From: Dreissena polymorpha
Lineage: Eukaryota > Mollusca > Bivalvia > Myida > Dreissenidae
Reading direction: 5' to 3'
DNA: 64,000 bases
NCBI RefSeq assembly: GCF_020536995.1
Contig: NC_068358.1
Location: 41,585,819-41,649,818, forward strand
In this document: positions 36,600-47,629 of the stretch, piece after piece
How the letters are laid out: the number at the start of each line of letters is the position of its first letter
Position numbering within the stretch: the first letter of the stretch is position 1
The notes under the pieces: model-generated
Database searches by the model: none
Told to the model about the DNA's origin: nothing
Seen by the model: only the letters and a program-made list of their open reading frames with translations
Position numbers and translations under genes: made by a program

Positions 36600-37678
36600 A
36601 TTTAAATTCGGTTAAACGTCATACAAGCCCCCAATTGAATGTACTGCTTGTATTGAGACTAGTATTCTAAAACATTCAGTTGAGTTAATTGTTCACCGTT
36701 ATTTAAATAACGTCAGATCTAAACACGCAATCATATTGCGAAGGTCGTCAGACCTACGTACAGTAAGTAAACATTCTGTTATAGCGTCAATAGCTTGTCA
36801 TTATAATGACAAGTCTATATACTTTGCTCCCATTTCTTAATGCTAATACCCTATATTGGAAATGAAATAAAATACTATATGATTAATTGAATTAAGTATG
36901 AAGTGTATCTATAATCATAGAACAAGGGAAACCCCATAATGTTACCCTGCGATTTTCATGGTAATAAAAGGAAAACATTTAAAGCGCCAGTTCATAAAAA
37001 AAATATATGTACTATGCTAAAAGACAGTGAATATAAAAAAGGCATAAGTAACAGTGAAGACCTAGTAAAATGCTATCAACATATTAGCACGCGCATGTTA
37101 TATCTTTGGTGATATTTTTACTTCCTTTAATAAAGTGTCGCGGTTTTATGAACACAGTTCATATGAATGCTTTATATGCGAGTTATTCTGATTGAGGTAC
37201 AATTCGCCAATATATGACGTCAATTCATACGTAAATACAATTCCCTATTATTATATTGCAATCCAACTTCTTTACGTGAATGGTTCAATTCTTAATTCGT
37301 TCGGAATGAAGGAGGCAATCGTTGACTTCTGACCCAAATCACGTTGTGCGGGAAATAACCATTGCTGTGTTATGAAACGGTATAGGTGTAGCCTTTGTTT
37401 TACCAAACAAGCTATGGATAATAATTAACATGTATAACAAATCATGTCGACGACGATTTAAGAGGGCTCTTAGTTTTTAGGTATTCAATTATTCTACATC
37501 AATCATGGACGTCGCCTAATCGTGTTCTAATAATAAAGCATGTGCATGCTGTAATACTAAAATTTGATTATGTATATGAACGCACGTTTAATATAACACA
37601 CAAACATTACTCCGTTCTGTTAAAATTGACCGTAACTACTAGTTAATTTTGTATGTATGATATAAACTAGATCGTATT
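36600..37678. repeat. Unit 2 block matching 13,240-14,130 and 57,825-58,010
   Basis: See the unit-1 block at 13,240. It is non-coding, and the right edge is the element inserted at 37,679. Confidence 0.65.
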
Positions 37679-38456
37679 TGGGTCCGTCCATAAAGTATGT
37701 AACGCTCCTGGTGGGGGGATTGGGTGTAAGAAAGTGTGACAGTTTGTGACATAGGGGAGTGTGGTTCAGACCATGTGTGATGTCACACATTTATTTAAAA
37801 AATATATTTCTTATTTATTTATTATTTCTTAAGTAGAATTTAAAAATAATTTTCAAAAAATTTGTAAAATATTAGAATTAGTTTTATGTCAAAATAAGAC
37901 GAATTGCGTATCTTATGAATGTGTTGTTCGAATGTTTAATAGGCACCTTGGCTGGACCGGCTTATTCAATAGGCACAACCTCCACGCAGATTGAATTAGT
38001 AAATGAAGAAATAATCTATTGGATTGTTCCATTTTTTAGTTAGTAAAGGGTTGAAAGAAAATCTTAATAATAATTTCGTTTTTATTAGAGGTTAACACAT
38101 GGATAAATATTCATACTTTCCACCGTAACAACCCAACAGACATAAAAGCCTGAAGCCAAAGGCTCGCGGGTTGTTATGAGTGTTGGAAATGCGAGTAAAT
38201 GCCAGACCTCATGGTGTTGATAAACTTTGGTTAATTGCCTCTATTTATGAGTTCAAAGGGTTATATCATTCCCAAGCTCTCTTAGATTAAATTTGAAATA
38301 TGTAGTAATTAAAAAAATATGTTCGAAAGTGTGAGTTTGTGACGTACTTTGGGGGGGGGGGGGGTCCTAGATTTTTTGACAGTTTGTGACAGAAGGGGGG
38401 GGGGGGGGAAGTTAACAATGGCCAAAAAAAAGCGTGACATACTTTATGGACGGCCC
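37679..38456. mobile_element. Inverted-repeat element, GGGNCCGTCCATAAAGTATGT ends
   Basis: Left end GGGTCCGTCCATAAAGTATG, right end CATACTTTATGGACGGCCCC, with a probable 3-bp TTT duplication. Unit 1 (about 14,135-14,150) keeps the uninterrupted site. The interior has no transposase, several G runs and mirrored TTTGTGACA blocks. Non-autonomous. Confidence 0.8.
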
Positions 38457-38919
38457 CTTTACTGTGATTTTGATTTGCCCATCCCTTAACGAGCTTAAAC
38501 ATTGCGGTAACACGGATAACATGTTGTTTTACACATGTGATCTGACAAAAAAAATTGATTTAAGAGAGAAAGAGGTGACTTAGTATTTTATTAACACTTT
38601 ATCAATCCGTCCATTTGTCTTTAAAGGAATTGTTTGTTTAAAGAAAGTGACTTCGTAAAGAAACCCCAGTCATATTGACATTTCCTAAGACGAGACAAAT
38701 ATACTTGTGAAAAATTCCAACATGTTCTGAAGATTGTTTCTTAAAAAATGATCATGACATGCGTTTTGACGACAGGAACTGTAATAGCACTGATTGTACT
38801 TTATTGATAGTCAAATAACAGGGTGAATTGATAGAATACAAATGAATCACTCAAGAAGGGAAAACTTTGTTTTAACACGCATGGGGGAACTTTACTCTCA
38901 GCATTCGATATAAAGGATA
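38457..38919. repeat. Unit 2 block matching 59,285-59,640
   Basis: AACATGTTCTGAAGAT, TTTTGACGACAGGAACTG and TTTGTTTTAACACGCATG align with AGCATGTTCTCAAGAT, TTTTTGACGACAGAAACGG and TTTGTTTTAACACCCATG in unit 3. No gene. Confidence 0.6.
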
Positions 38920-39230
38920 TTTGTTAGATTCGGTGGATTATCGATTTTAATTTACGAGTATTTATTTTTTCTATGATCACGAGTGAATTAAAATCGATAT
39001 CCACCGAATCCAACAATTTTTTTTATTTCATTCTTTTTTTCACAGTTTATATACATTGTTAAAGAGTTTAACTAACGAATTTTGCTGGAATAATGACGTC
39101 ATTTCGTCAAACAAATGACGTCATTTCTCAGTAAACAGTGAAAATTATCGATAATTTTCACTGTTAATTTTCACTGTTTGAAAGAGTGAAATTATCAGTT
39201 TTAACTCTATAAACCACCGGAAAGCATAAA
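38920..39230. repeat. Interspersed hairpin repeat with two CRE-like sites
   Basis: ATTCGGTGGATTATCGATTT pairs with ATCGATATCCACCGAAT. A second hairpin is CAGTGAAAATTATCGATAATTTTCACTG. Two perfect TGACGTCA octamers lie at 39,094-39,101 and 39,116-39,123. A diverged copy at 45,180-45,310 keeps one TGACGTCA. A further GATCACGAGTGAAT-type end occurs near 63,915. No gene. Confidence 0.6.
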
Positions 39231-39414
39231 ATAAAACCCTGTCACTCTCATTACATTACATTTATTTACCGATTGTTACAGTATCTGTGCATTGTACACC
39301 TACTCGAACACAGTTGCTAAAACAGTATTTTCAGTAAGTGTTTTACTAGTCAGCAGAATGGCCATATCAAGAGTTAACAATAGCTTTGAAGTTCATTAAG
39401 TGCAACTATTTGTA

Positions 39415-40398
39415 GGCATATCGGTATAAAACACGGACGGGTTTATAAATATCAGAGTGTAAAACGTTGGCTCACGTGAATATGACAATTTAGATAAGAC
39501 ACTCAATACCAACTAGGTTAAAGGTTAGATATGCAGCGACAAAGTTCGGTCGTAAGTATAACATGACGATGCATTTTCTTTATTGCTAGTTATCAATAAA
39601 CGGGCGCGGCGTTCGTTCGTTTATATCAAAATTGTACGAAACTGGTGATATTGCTATATCGGTGTTTGTAGTTTCTGGTATCTAAGATTGTCGCCATTGT
39701 GCTCTTTATTTTAAATATCATTTTATAGTCAATACGGATACGCGTAAACACTTTTAAATCAAAGCGCTGAAGGCACTGAAGTTGTTCGCTATTGCATAAT
39801 CTTAGACGCAACTCAGTTTTCAAAATTATGTTATAGCTTTTTATATCGCAAGTTTGAAATGAACACAACCCATTGAAATAAAGAGTTAGTCTTAATGCAC
39901 AGGTTGAGATGTGTGTGCACAGTTTTCCCTCTTATGTTATAGAGATAGCTTAGACAAAATAACAACAATGTGTCTCTTTTTTCGCAATTGGTTGCTGCAC
40001 TGGCCACCATCTTTAGAATTTTGGTTCCCTTGCTAAAGAATAACAAGCCTAGAATCATGTACATGTTGTGTTATGTATATCTAAAACTTTATCTGTTTTC
40101 TTTAAATTATTGAGCAACAATTTTGCCGACAAGGCAGACTTTTAATGCATCATGTCTTGTTGTGGGGCCTAATTGATCCACAGTCGCAAATTTGTATTAT
40201 ATGTTTAATTTGATTGAGTTGTTCAAGCTTTGAAAAAGCTAGTTGCCCTAATTTTTAGCCCAACTATAACCAACTTTTGAAATTGAGTTTCCTGGGCTTA
40301 AATCTACTGGCCCCAGGCTAACAGGAAACCAGTAAACCTAAAAGTTATTCATGATGTAAGATCTGACAGTGTATTGGACTCATTCAATTTACGAGACA
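39415..40398. repeat. Unit 2 block matching 15,280 and 60,490-61,400
   Basis: AGACACTCAATACCAACTAGG, TTCGGTCGTAA and GGGCGCGGCGTTCG, followed by CCATTGTGCTCTTTATT, align with unit 3, where a TATGCTCCCCC element splits the match. No gene. Confidence 0.65.
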
Positions 40399-40752
40399 TT
40401 AAAGGGACCTTTTCACGTTTTGGTAAATTGACGATTTAATAATTTGGAGAGTTCTGTTGTTGTCGTTATATGTTTTCATATTACGAGGATTGCATATATA
40501 AAGTGTATAATACATCTCTCATTGTATGAGCACGGATGCTCGAGTGGTCCTAACGATAGACTTTTATTCCAGGGGTCAGTGGTTACGATAGACTTGTATT
40601 CCAGGGGTCAGTGGTTCGAGCCCAGTTGAGGGTAACTTTCTTTGTTTCTTTAATAATTTTATTCTTGTTTTTTTAATTGAGATTTTAAGATCCAATTTAA
40701 CATTTATCAATATTAAGCATTTAATGACAAACTGTGAAAAAGTCCCTTTTAG
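40399..40752 (+). mobile_element. TTAA element with tRNA-like core, shortened copy
   Basis: TTAAAGGGACCTTTTCACG at the left and GTGAAAAAGTCCCTTTTA at the right. About 150 bp of the left interior is deleted relative to the full copies. The tRNA-like core (40,530-40,632) contains a tandem duplication of about 36 bp (CGATAGACTT.TATTCCAGGG twice) before the B box GGTTCGAGCCC. Confidence 0.75.
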
Positions 40753-40994
40753 ATGTTAACTAAAAATGCAACAAGGTAAAAATTTAGAACTCACTGGTTG
40801 TGTATTTGATTTAAAAGTGATTTTGTTTATTTGCATTGTCAGCGAGGTTACTTTGAAGTTATTATCACTTTTATCTTCTTTTTTCAAATCATTAATAGAA
40901 AAGATAATTTAAGCTTCATTTTGGGAATACATGGCTAAATGCATATGCATTAATTGTCATCCCAGTATCAGAGACTCTCTTTAAACGAACAACT

Positions 40995-41330
40995 TCATAA
41001 AATCAGTGTCGTCCTTGATTAGCTTGTGCGCATTGCACAGGCTAATCAGTGTTCACAGACTAATCTGGGTCACCACTTATTTGACATGCATTAAGCCTAG
41101 CGATCGGGAGGTCACGGGTTCGATCCCCACTGCAGGAGCGTTCTTTAGATTTCCCCCATAGACACCAAATACTGGTTCTAGTCCCAGGAAACGGACTCGA
41201 GAGCGTTTCTAATAAGCCTTAGGCTTTTTATGCAATCGAGCTAAAATAAATAGGTTTAAACTAAGCCCCGTTTCCCTGATAGCAGCCAATATGTACAGAT
41301 TTCAATGACAAACTGGCCAATGTCATCGCA
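40995..41330. mobile_element. Hairpin-element remnant split by a tRNA-derived SINE-like insertion
   Basis: The GATTAGCTTGTGCGCATTG hairpin remnant ends at about 41,095 in GCATTAAGCC and resumes near 41,268 as TAAGCCCCGTTTCCC. Between them lies a 5'-truncated SINE-like piece starting GCGATCGGGAGGTCACGGG with the B box GGTTCGATCCC, and ending in GCTAAAATAAATAGG. TAAGCC is repeated at both sides. Confidence 0.6.
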
Positions 41331-41439
41331 CAAGCTGTTAAACACTATTGATTACATACACACACTCACTGTCTGCAATGAACCAGTGGTGAAGTATAAA
41401 CAGGCAGATGCGGTGGTTATCGTTCTTAGCGTAGTTAAG

Positions 41440-42480
41440 AGCAGACCGATTTGCAACGCATACCACTAACCTTAGTTGTCCGCAAGTGAACAACTAAAAC
41501 GGATTTTCCATCCGATATATAGTAAGTTGTCTGAACACGGCGATCCATGAAGAAATTTTTTCAGTCTTACAGCCTCCGTGAAAGAAATTAATATTATTGC
41601 AATCGCAAAGCAAGATTCTATATGTATCGTTTAATTAATTAAACGTAATTGCATTACATATTAAATGCAGGTATTTTTGGCTTAAAAACAACATGCATTC
41701 AACAAAAATCATAAATCGATATATTGTGAATGTATTGTTTTAGAAAACCGTCACAAGTCCGCAAGGTAAATCACGAACCTCTTCTGTGTTTCAATTTAAC
41801 GACGAAGTGCAATTTGATTTTGTCCATATTTATGATCATATATTAAACAATTCATATGTTATCACACATGTGACAAATAGGATCGTCTTTGTCATAGTTT
41901 TAGTGTGAACAAATCATCCGATCTTATCTTAAACTAGGATTTCACCAAGAATTAAATGAAATCAACAAATTCACAGACTGTTCAAGTAATAGTATTGCAT
42001 GAATTTCTGAACGAAATCAACACATTCAAAAACTGAAAACTGAAAAATAAAGTATAGATTTTTTTTCCAAACAACTATGTAGAAATACCAGACCATTTAA
42101 ATGTTTTGATCAGTGTGACCAAATATCCGACATACTGAAGTTAAAAACAAAAGCTCACTCAGGGTTTGTGGCGCGAATGCATACAATAAATTATTGTAGA
42201 AAGTCACATAAAAAATAACAATTATTACGAACGAATATGAATGCTTTTCTGTTGTGGAGTTTTCTTAAGTAAGTTTTACTTAGGAAGTCAATTAAAAACT
42301 ACGGCAACAAATGCTTATAGTGCCAGAATCTATAATACATTATGTTAAACCCCGGACGTCTAAGTAAAAATGGCACGATGGCTGCCGAAATATTTAGCGT
42401 GATTTGATAGGTACTCATTATATTAAGAGGGCCTACGTCGTAATCAACCCTGTAAAATTTGAATTATCAACATGTGGATT
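41440..42480. other. No gene recognised
   Basis: AT-rich sequence. TTTTCCATCCGAT near 41,505 recurs at 61,385 in unit 3. Otherwise nothing to report. Confidence 0.35.
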
Positions 42481-42610
42481 TATACTCCGGTCATCGTGCA
42501 CTTATATGCGCACCTATTTGTATTATCATTAACTCAATAAATCAGTAAACACGTTGTTGCTTGTTCCGTATTTCAATATAAAAAAATCACAAAAATAAAA
42601 TTGCATGTCG

Positions 42611-42616
42611 TTTATT
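42611..42616 (-). promoter_or_regulatory. Candidate poly(A) signal of the TNFR gene
   Basis: AATAAA on the minus strand in the conserved block GTTTATTTCACGTCAATAAC, about 200 bp beyond the ancestral stop and 730 bp beyond the present stop. The same hexamer is kept in unit 1 (16,741) but altered in unit 3. Confidence 0.5.
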
Positions 42617-42828
42617 TCACGTCAATAACAATAAATAGTTCAAAACATTACAACAACACAATATAATATTATAAAATAAATTGAACGATATATTATATTT
42701 TTTAATAAATAGTATCAACAGCGATATTTATCACTTGCATACATGTACATATGGTACACGTGTATCACAAATAACAGCACAGCTAATACTTCTACCGTTA
42801 AACCTGAGGAACATACAAATCATATTGA

Positions 42829-43363
42829 CTGACTATTGGGGTTATTTACCCTCGGGACTTCGGTTAAAAACCATTGCCCGAGCACACTGCTTAACATAGA
42901 ACTCTGCATAAAAAGCCGAAAACGGCCATAAAATGGACAGCCCGATTTTACTGGGCTGTACCATTGGTATAAATATAAAACTTTGCAGTGTTGGTGCGGT
43001 GCCTTAATAAAAATCTATTGGTTTAAAAATATATAACCTTTATATGAAGCGTTAAAAAGACGCAGTGCTATACAGTGAATAGGCCTAACGCGGTTAAAAA
43101 GCGGCGTTTTAATTGGTTGATGCGCTTATATAACGATGGCGCTGATTGGCCGAAATTTCTTATTAAGGATTGCCAGTAGGTCAATCCGTTTTAAAATAGA
43201 TTTTCCCACGGCTGACTTTGTACTTTTAAGAAAAAGTAAACAATGATGGTTGATATGCAAAAATATAAATGAAAGAACAAGAATGAGTTAATCCAAAAGA
43301 ACTTGGATTTGTTCAATAGTATTTGATTACTATGTTTTTTGTTACATTACTGTGCTTATTATT
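42829..43363. mobile_element. 535-bp insertion in the receptor's last codons
   Basis: Flanked by a perfect 12-bp duplication AAATCATATTGA (42,817-42,828 and 43,364-43,375). Units 1 and 3 lack it at the same place. The inserted sequence is unrecognised: no open frame, no obvious inverted ends, a CCTCGGG...CCCGAG hairpin near its left side and a TTATTATT right edge. A 12-bp duplication fits a retroposon better than most DNA elements, but the class is open. Confidence 0.75.
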
Positions 43364-43778
43364 AAATCATATTGAGCACACACGGATCTATTAATATGAT
43401 GGAAACCTCCTTGACATAGCCCTTTAAACAGGTCACGGTACGTTGACTCCGTGTTGACCTGTAGCCAGCGATTTAAAACATTATAAATAAAATCTTTCTG
43501 CGAGATCTTTTCAGGAGTTCTGCTCCGGTCACTGTGAAGATTATAAATATCGGAGTCTTGGACACCGATGGCCCAAAACAGTTGTAATGGATCGTGACAC
43601 ACTTCGCTGGCGATGAAGCTAATAATTTCCGAATTATTTCCGATTTTGCTGTTTGGTTTTTCTAGTATTGGTACGCAGTCTGAGCAAAAATTTACTGGGG
43701 ATGTTGTGCAGTGACACACCCAATTGGAGGTCGTCCGATTAAAACTTTTCAAGGCGCCAGCCAAGAGAGATAATTGAT
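43342..43778 (-). CDS. TNFR exon 6: Cys motif and death domain
   Basis: Acceptor TTTTTCGTTGCAG|AT, with the stop TAA at 43,344-43,342. After QLSLLAGALKSFNRTTSN comes a conserved Cys-x-Cys-x7-Cys-x2-Cys. Then follows a death-domain pattern: ISFIASEVCHDPLQLFWAIG, VQDSDIYNL, ISQKDFIYNVLNRWLQ, STYRDLFKGLCQGGFHHI. The final LIISTVM comes from the inserted element. The ancestral ending, still visible at 42,828-42,799 and in unit 3, is YVPQV. Confidence 0.85.
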
Positions 43779-46700
43779 CTGCAACGAAAAATATAAATAT
43801 ACTATTAGCGACGGTGGGCTGCATTATTATATCATTTTCGTGATGTAGGGCATCTCACTTACAAAAGTCGACTTTGGGAAAGAGTTCACATACTGATCCC
43901 TTCACCTTATGTTGCCAGTTTTTACTCTTCTTTCCTCAAACTAATTTTCGATAACTGTGCAACGAATATTTAAAATGCATATGGACGATTCTGGTGAATT
44001 GGAGTACTCTCAAATCAAAGTCGCTGATTTGTCTACAGATAAAGAAGATACAAATCGTGTTTTAACTACCAAAATAAAGAACGCAAGCATAAATTCCGCC
44101 TTTAGAAAACATAATTTTCTTTTCATTCTTAAAGGGACATTTTCACGTTTTGGTAAATTGAAAAAATAAAAAAAATGTTTCAGATTCGCAAACTTTCGTG
44201 TTAGTTATGATATTTGTGAGGAAACAGTTATACTGAACATTTACCATGCTCTAAAATATCTATTATATGCAACATATTGCAGCATCAATATATATTTGGC
44301 CTGTCAACAACTCACTGTCGATGGCGCGCTTTCACTGTATACATCCAACGCATACGAAAACAGTGTTTTGGTCATAACGTTGACTTTGTTAATAGTTATT
44401 ATTGTAAACGCGGCTCCGAATCTCAAATCAAATAAAGTAAGAAATAGTTTGGCTAATTACCGGGTGGTAATGATACGGGATTGGCCAACTCTCCCCTGAC
44501 CAATTTTTGTTCTCGACCCTTGCCCCCGCCGTCCATTTCTACTTCACTGGTAGATAGCGAAGAATATTCTGCAGATATGGTGCTGAGAGTTTCTGGAACA
44601 ATATAAAGAATTGTGAAAAACGGTATTATTGTTGTAATTACATTTTTATGCATTTAATTACGATTGCGCTTAAGGTGCATTTGCTATCAGACTGGTGCTT
44701 TACTTTCGATAGAAACCGCTTTTGTAAAGTCATAATGTCAGAAACAATTAAAAGAATAAAATGTTACTAAACTGGGATGAAGTGTAAATAATCGAATACA
44801 TGCATTCATTGAAGTTTGTTGTCTATCTGCTGTAAGATCTGGGCTGTTGTTTGTGTAATATTATAGAACTCGTGCTTTTCTGCACATGACATTATTAAAT
44901 ATGGCTATTAACCTGAGTGTTTAGTAGGATCGCTAGGTATACCGGTATACAAAGAGTGCAATCAAGTAGACATTAGATTCGAAATTACCAATAAACGCGT
45001 CAGAAGTTTCTTTCTTATATACCTAATGATAAAATATGACATTTCTGCAGTGAAATAACAGCAGTGAAAATAAACAAATTGTTATTTTAAAATTTCACTG
45101 GTGAAAATAACAAATCGGAACTACTTTTTCTATTTTTAGATTTATCATATTTACTTCAAGATTTATATAAAAAAAATTATGATCACGAGTGAATTAAAAA
45201 CGATATTCCATCGAATCCGATATTCCATCGAATTTCTTTTATGCTTTTTTCACCGTTTATTTACATTGTAAAAGAGTTTAACCGGAGAATTTCGCTGGTA
45301 TAATGACGTCATTGTGTGTATTGCAATGTATTGAGGCACGCAACGGGAGAAACGGTAACTTTTCAGCTGTTATTATCTTCTGGAAAAGGGGGCATAAAAC
45401 AAACAGAAAATGCCCGGGGGGGGGGGGGGGGGGGGTAACTTCCCAAATTTTAGGGTAAGGGTGATCCGCTGAGACTTCCGAAATGTGACCCATTTTTATA
45501 CCGGAACTATGATAAAATAGACCCAATTTGATACAAGATTTTTGAAAAAGTATACCTATTTGTAAACGATACCATTGAGAAAGTGGACCCATTTCAATAC
45601 AAGAAGTTTGATAAACTCGACCCATTTAAATACTAGAATTTGATAAAGTGGACACATTTCATACTATAATTTTAATCTCTTTCATATCAATGCAGTATAC
45701 TTATGGAATTTGCTATTAATCATCAATACAAAATGTTTCCTCGATCACTCGTGAATTAAAATATATTATCATACATACAACGTAATCGTCTACGGTGTGT
45801 TTGAATGTCAGGTAAGACTGGACGGTTTTGACACGTGTTATTATAACAACACATTAATGGCCACTTGCATTAGTAATTTTTAGTCTTCAGTCGAGGAGTT
45901 GGCTTGTGAGAACGGTATCCTTCTTGATTTAACAAATACACATACCCATTGACGTCGACTTCCGCGGACAGTATCTGTGACACGCAAATGCCCCGGAAAT
46001 GGCAGCAATAACGAACACGGCGATCACTGCGAGGACAATGATCAGGACATGGAGAGCCATCGGAAGTGATGCAAACCCGCCGACGCTCTCATTCCCCTGA
46101 TGCGGTGATCCGACGAGAACTGATTTCGGACAAAGATAACAAGGAGGCTTATATTGGAACTGTCAAATAGGATTATGTCATGACAAGCTATAATTTCACA
46201 TGGAACTCGTTACTGATCTTATTCCGGTAAGTGAGAAAATTATTGCAACTGTTTGGTAGAATCGATAGACGCGAATTTGAAAATAATACCATTAATCTAA
46301 CGGAATTTCCAATAGTAATTATGGTCAAATAATGGTCAAATCTCTTGATAATTCAATACATTTAAAATAATAATCCGATGACAGAAGAAGTTAATTACTG
46401 ATATATTCATTATTAATTAACTTAACCCAACTTTATGTCGACTTAACCAAACATTATGTTAACCCAAGATAATGTTACTTTGATTTTTAAAAATATCCAC
46501 TAAACCCAACATATTGTTACCTTTCCCCAACATAATGTTTACTTAACTCAACATAATGTCTACTTAATGTCCACGTAACCAAACATCGTGTTACCTTAAC
46601 CTAACATAATGTTAACTTTTCCCGTACACAATGTCAGCTAAATCCAATATGATGTTACTTAACCCAACATAGTGTTAGGTTGACTCAACATAGTCACAGC

Positions 46701-47544
46701 CAAAGGTGGTTAGCGTGTGCCTATGATATTAATTAGTAAAATAATCATTTTGAATGATAAATTATCATATTATAACGAAAAATAAACTTTTCTGAAAAAA
46801 AAATCACTATCAAATATATTTATAACAAGGTATCGAACTCAAAATCAGCCGAAAACGGGGTGCATCGCTTTGAACAGCCATTAATTCATCAATTTTGCAG
46901 CGATTTTTATGAACCCGGTCTTATTCAACGCAGAAATGAATTTCCTTTCTGGAAATGTATATATCTTGTTATATTTCTACACATGCTGGGTCAAAGTTTA
47001 AGAAATAACACGATACACAATTCGCTTGACCCACTTGACAATGGTCAGACCGTATTCATGAATGAAATCTCCAGTTGTAAAGACACACCTTCGCATTGGA
47101 CCAATGAAATCACTCGTGTGTTTAAAATGTCAGTTAGTTGAAATGTATGTAAACAAAGGTTTCAAACGGCGCTGGACAGTTAGTTTTGATGCATAATGCA
47201 ACGGCAAGCACGGTAAGAATGTTTTTTTTCATACGTTTTATTGAATTATGGTATCTAGGTCCGTGAACTTTGCAGGGAAAATGCCTTTTACTCCGTGAAG
47301 ATTTCAGTCATGAATACGGTCTAATCGATGTTAACTGGGTCACGCGTGTTGTGTATCGTGTTATTTCTTAAAAGTTGACCCAGTATTTGTAAAAAATATT
47401 GCAAGACATATACATTTCCAGATAGGAAATTCATTTCTGCGTTGAATAAGGCCAATATCGTGAAAATCGCTGCAAATTTGATGAATTAATGGCTGTTCAA
47501 AGCGATGCACCCCGTTTTCGGATGATTTCGAGTTAGATACCTTG

Positions 47545-47629
<85 letters not shown>

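Noticed and set aside
46860-47141. Open frame inside the palindromic element
   Set aside because: No family pattern, and it lies within one arm of a repeat present elsewhere without this frame.
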